DNA of 64,000 nt from Vanessa cardui. Taxonomy: Eukaryota; Arthropoda; Insecta; Lepidoptera; Nymphalidae. The notes below the pieces were generated by a model. That model searched no databases. It saw nothing but the letters and a program-made list of their open reading frames with translations, and had not been told where the DNA came from. Below, piece by piece: positions 60,065 through 64,000 of this stretch (position 1 is the first letter of the stretch; each line of letters starts with the position of its first letter). The DNA lies in the NCBI RefSeq assembly GCF_905220365.1, contig NC_061143.1, forward strand, positions 10,478,001-10,542,000. The letters are read 5' to 3'. The translations under genes were made by a program, and so were the position numbers.

Positions 60065-61103
60065 TTAGTAGGAATTACATATTTACATACTATTTTGTAG
60101 ATAACATTCATGCCATTCTAAATTATTTAAGAAATTATTCGTAACAAAAAAGCCTACTTTTGGAGTAGTTTTGGAGATTATCGCGACGATACAGACAGAC
60201 AAAACGCGGCGGGGGACTTTATTTTATAATGTGTAGTGAAGCACATAGATACACCGTTTTAATTATAAAGATAAAGTCATGTTTAATTAATTAATGTTTT
60301 GATATTACAATTACTGTGCTAATGATTGTTTTAATTTCACATTAACTTGGTAATGTTTGTTTTTGTTGTTATTGTCGTCGTTGTTGTCATTGTTGTGTGT
60401 ATCATGTCAAAGATGTGATAAGATATTGCAAATTAATTTACTTTTACAACATAAAAAGTACATTTACTTATTTACATTTATGCTTTACAAAAAAGGTTTT
60501 ATAGTATCTTTCAAAAGAGTTTTTTAAGCTTGTTCTGTGGATTAACTACGATCGAATTTATCATATTCCATATATATTTATAATTCTTGTAGTGTACTTA
60601 ATCTCTCATGTTGTTGTATATCTCGTAGCCAATATGATTTCTTTTATTACTATTACATGCTCAATAAATATTATTATTATTAGGCATGTTTAATAGATAT
60701 TATTTCCTAGACCAATAAATAATCTCATTCAATAAAAAAAAAAAACAATTGTTAAAATATTAAGCGACAACAGCCTATATTTATGTAAGTATATATTAGA
60801 CCTTTGTCGGAAACTCTATGATTATAAAAAAAAATTATGACATTTTAAAAAAAGAACTAAACATATACTGAGTTATGAATTACATTCACGTAAATTCAAT
60901 CGGTCAATCGCTCTGTCCAAAGATGGCGCGTCCGTTCACTCCCATACAAATTAGTTCGTATGAGAATCAGTTTTGTTTTGATAAATAAATACAAGTAACC
61001 ATCGTTATGTAATAAATATACATAGAACGTATACAGAAGCGTTTATATGTGCTCCTTGCAATTGTATATTAATGTGAGTTAAAGATATTTGTTTAATACA
61101 CAT
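60065..61103. other. No gene; imperfect TTG-rich stretch
   Basis: Around 60358-60400 there is a run of TTG/TCG-like triplets. The rest is anonymous AT-rich DNA. Confidence 0.45.
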
Positions 61104-61446
61104 GTATAGTACGACACAACTTAGATGTCGCATCGGCAAAATTCGTAAAACCGATCACATCCGAATTAAGTACGCCATCCCAAATTATCAATATTTATTT
61201 CTCATGCGAATATGAGCTTTGCACAAACGTAATAACTTTTAATATCATATGACCTAATATATTCGTCAATTTGACGGGTCGATTTACATGCACTTGCTTT
61301 GTCTGACGCGTGAATCTATAGCGACGAATAGCGTCGAATGGCGCGATAGGGAGCTATTTCTATTGTTTGTGTAAATCGGCAGTAATCGGTTTTATTTTCA
61401 TTCCCTTGCATTTTCCGATGCTACATCTAATTTGTGTCGTACTATA
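61104..61446. mobile_element. 343-bp MITE with about 38-bp terminal inverted repeats
   Basis: The left end GTATAGTACGACACAA and the complement of the right end agree for about 36 of 38 positions, and a weaker second block (AAAACCGAT) continues inward. No clear target duplication. The interior is CpG-rich (around ATAGCGACGAATAGCGTCG) and non-coding. Superfamily undecided. Confidence 0.7.
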
Positions 61447-61802
61447 CACTACAAGACACCAATCTATATACACGCAGCTATTAAACTGTTTCTGTTTCTA
61501 ATTTATTATAAATCTGTATTAAGTAAGTGAGTTAAGTAAGTAAGTTTTTTTTCATTGGTTGTTATTTTTAGTTAATTTCGTGTGAATTTTAAAGAGCGAC
61601 CTTTAGTACGAATTTTTTCATGTTCGACTACGAATTTCCACCAGCATCCTTTCTGTTCATTTTATTTCGATTGATTTGAAATATTTTCCTTCTTTTTATA
61701 CATTTTTGGAAAGCTAAGAAAACGGTTATGTTTTTAAAATAACCTGCATGCTAAGATTCATAATGATTTTTTTAGTTTCTAGGGCATTTTTGAGGTAAAA
61801 GA

Positions 61803-62082
61803 GTCGAGATGACCCAGTGGTTAGAACGCGTGCATCTTAACCGATGATTGCGGGTTCAAACCCAGGCAGGCACCGCTGATTCATGTGCTTAATTTGTCTT
61901 TATAATTCATCTCGTGCTCAGCGGCGAAGGAAAACATCATGAGGAAACCTGCATGTGACAAATTTCATAGAAATTCTGCCACATCTGTATTCCACCAACC
62001 CGCATTGGGACAGCGTGGTGGAATATGTTCCAAAACTTCTCCTCAAAGGGAGAGGCCTTTAGCCCAGCAGTGGCTGTTGTTG
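61803..62082 (+). mobile_element. tRNA-derived SINE (Metulj-like), recent copy
   Basis: Full head (ACCCAGTGGTTAGAACGCG, GGGTTCAAACC) and body, ending in (GTT)n. Flanked by an exact 13-bp duplication, TTGAGGTAAAAGA (61790-61802 and 62083-62095). The tail region has lost part of the GGGAAATTTACAGG block. Confidence 0.9.
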
Positions 62083-62095
62083 TTGAGGTAAAAGA

Positions 62096-63751
62096 ATCTA
62101 AAAAATATTGAAATAATTTCGTTTTCCGTCTCGCATTTTTACATTTGGACCGATAATTATTGTTTAAATATTGAAATATCTAGTGTTTAATCATTTTTAA
62201 AAAACAAAAGAATAAAAATGATTTTGTTTGATACTTTTTTTTTAATTTTTGAAGTTGCATTTTTGATAAATTTCGAAAAAAGTTTAAAAGTTTAAAAACG
62301 TGATAACTCGAAAATGGTTTAGTTTTGGATCATGCATATGGGGGTTAAAATGATTGCAAATAGTCACCCCTATCACCTCCTAACGGATATTCGTCGATTT
62401 ACCAATAACCCTGTATAGTGTGAGGGATCTTGTGACAAGACAGTCAGAGGTTTATTTCTTCTTTAATTTTATTTCCAATCGTACACAAAAAAATATTCAA
62501 TACATTTTTAACACTTTTTTATGTATGTATGTATTTACGTAAGGAAATCTTCCAACGAATCCTGCAATCCTTTATCCTCGTATCCTGGCCAGGATAGATT
62601 AAAAAATTTAAAAAAAAAAACTCTCATTACTGATTGGTGTTAATTCTTTACACTATATCTTACCTGTTTATATAACAATAATATACTTCAACATCATTTA
62701 ACCATGATCATAAATACCGACATATATTATATGTAATACATCATAAATATGTTTTTAGAACCGTTTTTATGGCACTCGAGCGCGTCATTTTCTGTACCGT
62801 TAAACCGATCGCCACAACAATTAGTGTACACAAGTACACAGATGGGATAACGTCTGCTAGGATTCGCCAGTATACCGACTACAGCCATTTAATGTACTCT
62901 ATAGCCAGAATGAAACTCGACTTAGAATACCATACCGAAATATCAGCCATAAAATATAATCAAATTTATGTTTTATATTTGGACTTCAGTTCAGAACCAT
63001 ATATACCATTTGTTTTAGTAGCTATTTAAATTTGAACTCCAATTAATAAAAATCATATCAAAATAAATTGTTGTAAATTGTAAGCAAATACAAAGGTGTA
63101 CCTACTATCGGCCAAAAGTATACCAACATTTTGTACATAGCGTTTGGATAATGGCGTTTATGTATATGAGATCTGTGGAATGAGTAAATCCCACATCTAA
63201 AATATAATTACTACTTTAATAAATCAGTAGGCTGTATATAAGAAGGTATTGGCCATTAATAAATTTCAGCGAAGAAAAAAAAATCAAATATGTAATTATA
63301 AGAAATTAAATTCGAATCCGATCGATTTTATTGTGTTGTTAAAATTTCAAATTTCGAATGCGCTTTTCTTAATTGAATGCGCTTTGCATTCGAAATTTGA
63401 ATGTTTTAGAACTCTTATTTGAGAAATTTAAAAATATCGCCTTGAGTATTTTGATTCTAATATGAATAAACAAATTTCAAATAAGGAATCTAAAAACAGA
63501 TGTTGTAAACCTTTTCCAGTAGTCAAATTTCATAGGTGCTAAAGTTCATTCCGTTACAAGCCGCAGAGCAGGCGTCGAAAACATTTGGTACAAAAAATTA
63601 ATACAAAAACAGTACGCCAGATGTTCCTGACCTGCACAACGTAGAACTCGCTGTAAAGACATGCACACACTATGCTTCACTTTTTATTGAATTATTTGAT
63701 TTTGTGACTATCATATCATATTTTGTATATTATTTTAAATGAAATCAGCTA
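62096..63751. other. No supported gene
   Basis: An 86-codon plus frame at 62769-63029 has mixed composition but no recognised motif. The 16-bp-arm hairpin at 63346 is the only structure. Confidence 0.35.
63346..63401. repeat. Hairpin, 16-bp perfect arms
   Basis: TTCAAATTTCGAATGC at 63346-63361 and its exact complement at 63386-63401; 24-nt loop. Confidence 0.8.
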
Positions 63752-63953
63752 TCAATACATATTATAAAACCAAGTAACCTGACCGAGTCTGTCAGTTCGC
63801 GATAAAATCCAAAACTAGTAAACGGATTTTCATGCGGTTTTCACTAATAGACAGAGATAAGGAAGGTTTAGGTATATAACAATATTTTTGTAGAAATAAA
63901 AGGTAAAAATATTTAAAAATGTTCACCCATGCGAAGCCGATGCCCGCCGATAT
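63752..63953 (+). mobile_element. Helitron, third subfamily, decayed 3' end
   Basis: TC start after A, AAACGGATTTTCATGCGG, and GCGAAGCCGATGCCCGCCG at the end without CTAG. Confidence 0.65.
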
Positions 63954-64000
63954 TTAATAATATAAAATTAATTAAATTTTATAGTACTTGGTGTAAATTA

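Noticed and set aside
1..64000. CRISPR arrays, operons or bacterial signals
   Set aside because: No regularly spaced repeats and no prokaryotic gene layout; the repeats and introns are those of an insect genome.

Overview
The window is an AT-rich insect chromosome segment, most probably from a butterfly or moth (Lepidoptera). The evidence is the repeat content. There are tRNA-derived SINEs resembling the Metulj type described in Heliconius, Lep1-like Helitrons that sit between A and T and end in CTAG, another short repeat with a tail of A or AAAT units, and the 3' ends of Jockey-like and RTE-like LINEs. No complete host gene can be recognised. The window reads as intergenic or long-intron DNA filled with interspersed repeats.

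The main feature is a complete cut-and-paste-type DNA transposon at 23320..28861. It is bounded by 15-bp terminal inverted repeats (14/15 matching) and a 4-bp target duplication, TTCA. On the minus strand it carries one four-exon gene of about 940 codons. The gene encodes a Mutator-like DDE transposase domain followed by a YqaJ-type PD-(D/E)XK nuclease domain. Exons 1 to 3 are small and join in frame at GT-AG boundaries. The gene is intact except for one missing base in an A run near the 3' end, which cuts off the last nuclease motif. Intron 3 holds a decayed, opposite-strand copy of the YqaJ region from a related element.

Other layout: 1-9 kb has Helitrons and SINE-like repeats in mostly anonymous DNA. 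At 9.1 kb there is a SINE with a perfect 12-bp target duplication. At 18.1-19.4 kb two inverted copies of a hAT-type MITE lie 660 bp apart, one with a perfect 8-bp duplication. At 21 kb a SINE is interrupted by a LINE 3' end. From 30 to 48 kb SINEs, SINE-like repeats, LINE tails and Helitrons alternate. Two Tc1/mariner-type MITE copies lie at 45.6 and 54.8 kb. At 53 kb a 5'-truncated Jockey-like LINE keeps the end of its reverse-transcriptase ORF and its 3' UTR. At 55.5 kb there is an isolated GC-rich, exon-like segment. At 59 kb a Helitron end is joined to an RTE fragment. At 61 kb a 343-bp MITE is followed by a SINE with a 13-bp duplication.

All calls come from reading the sequence. Family names rest on motif recognition and recalled consensus features, not on a database search.
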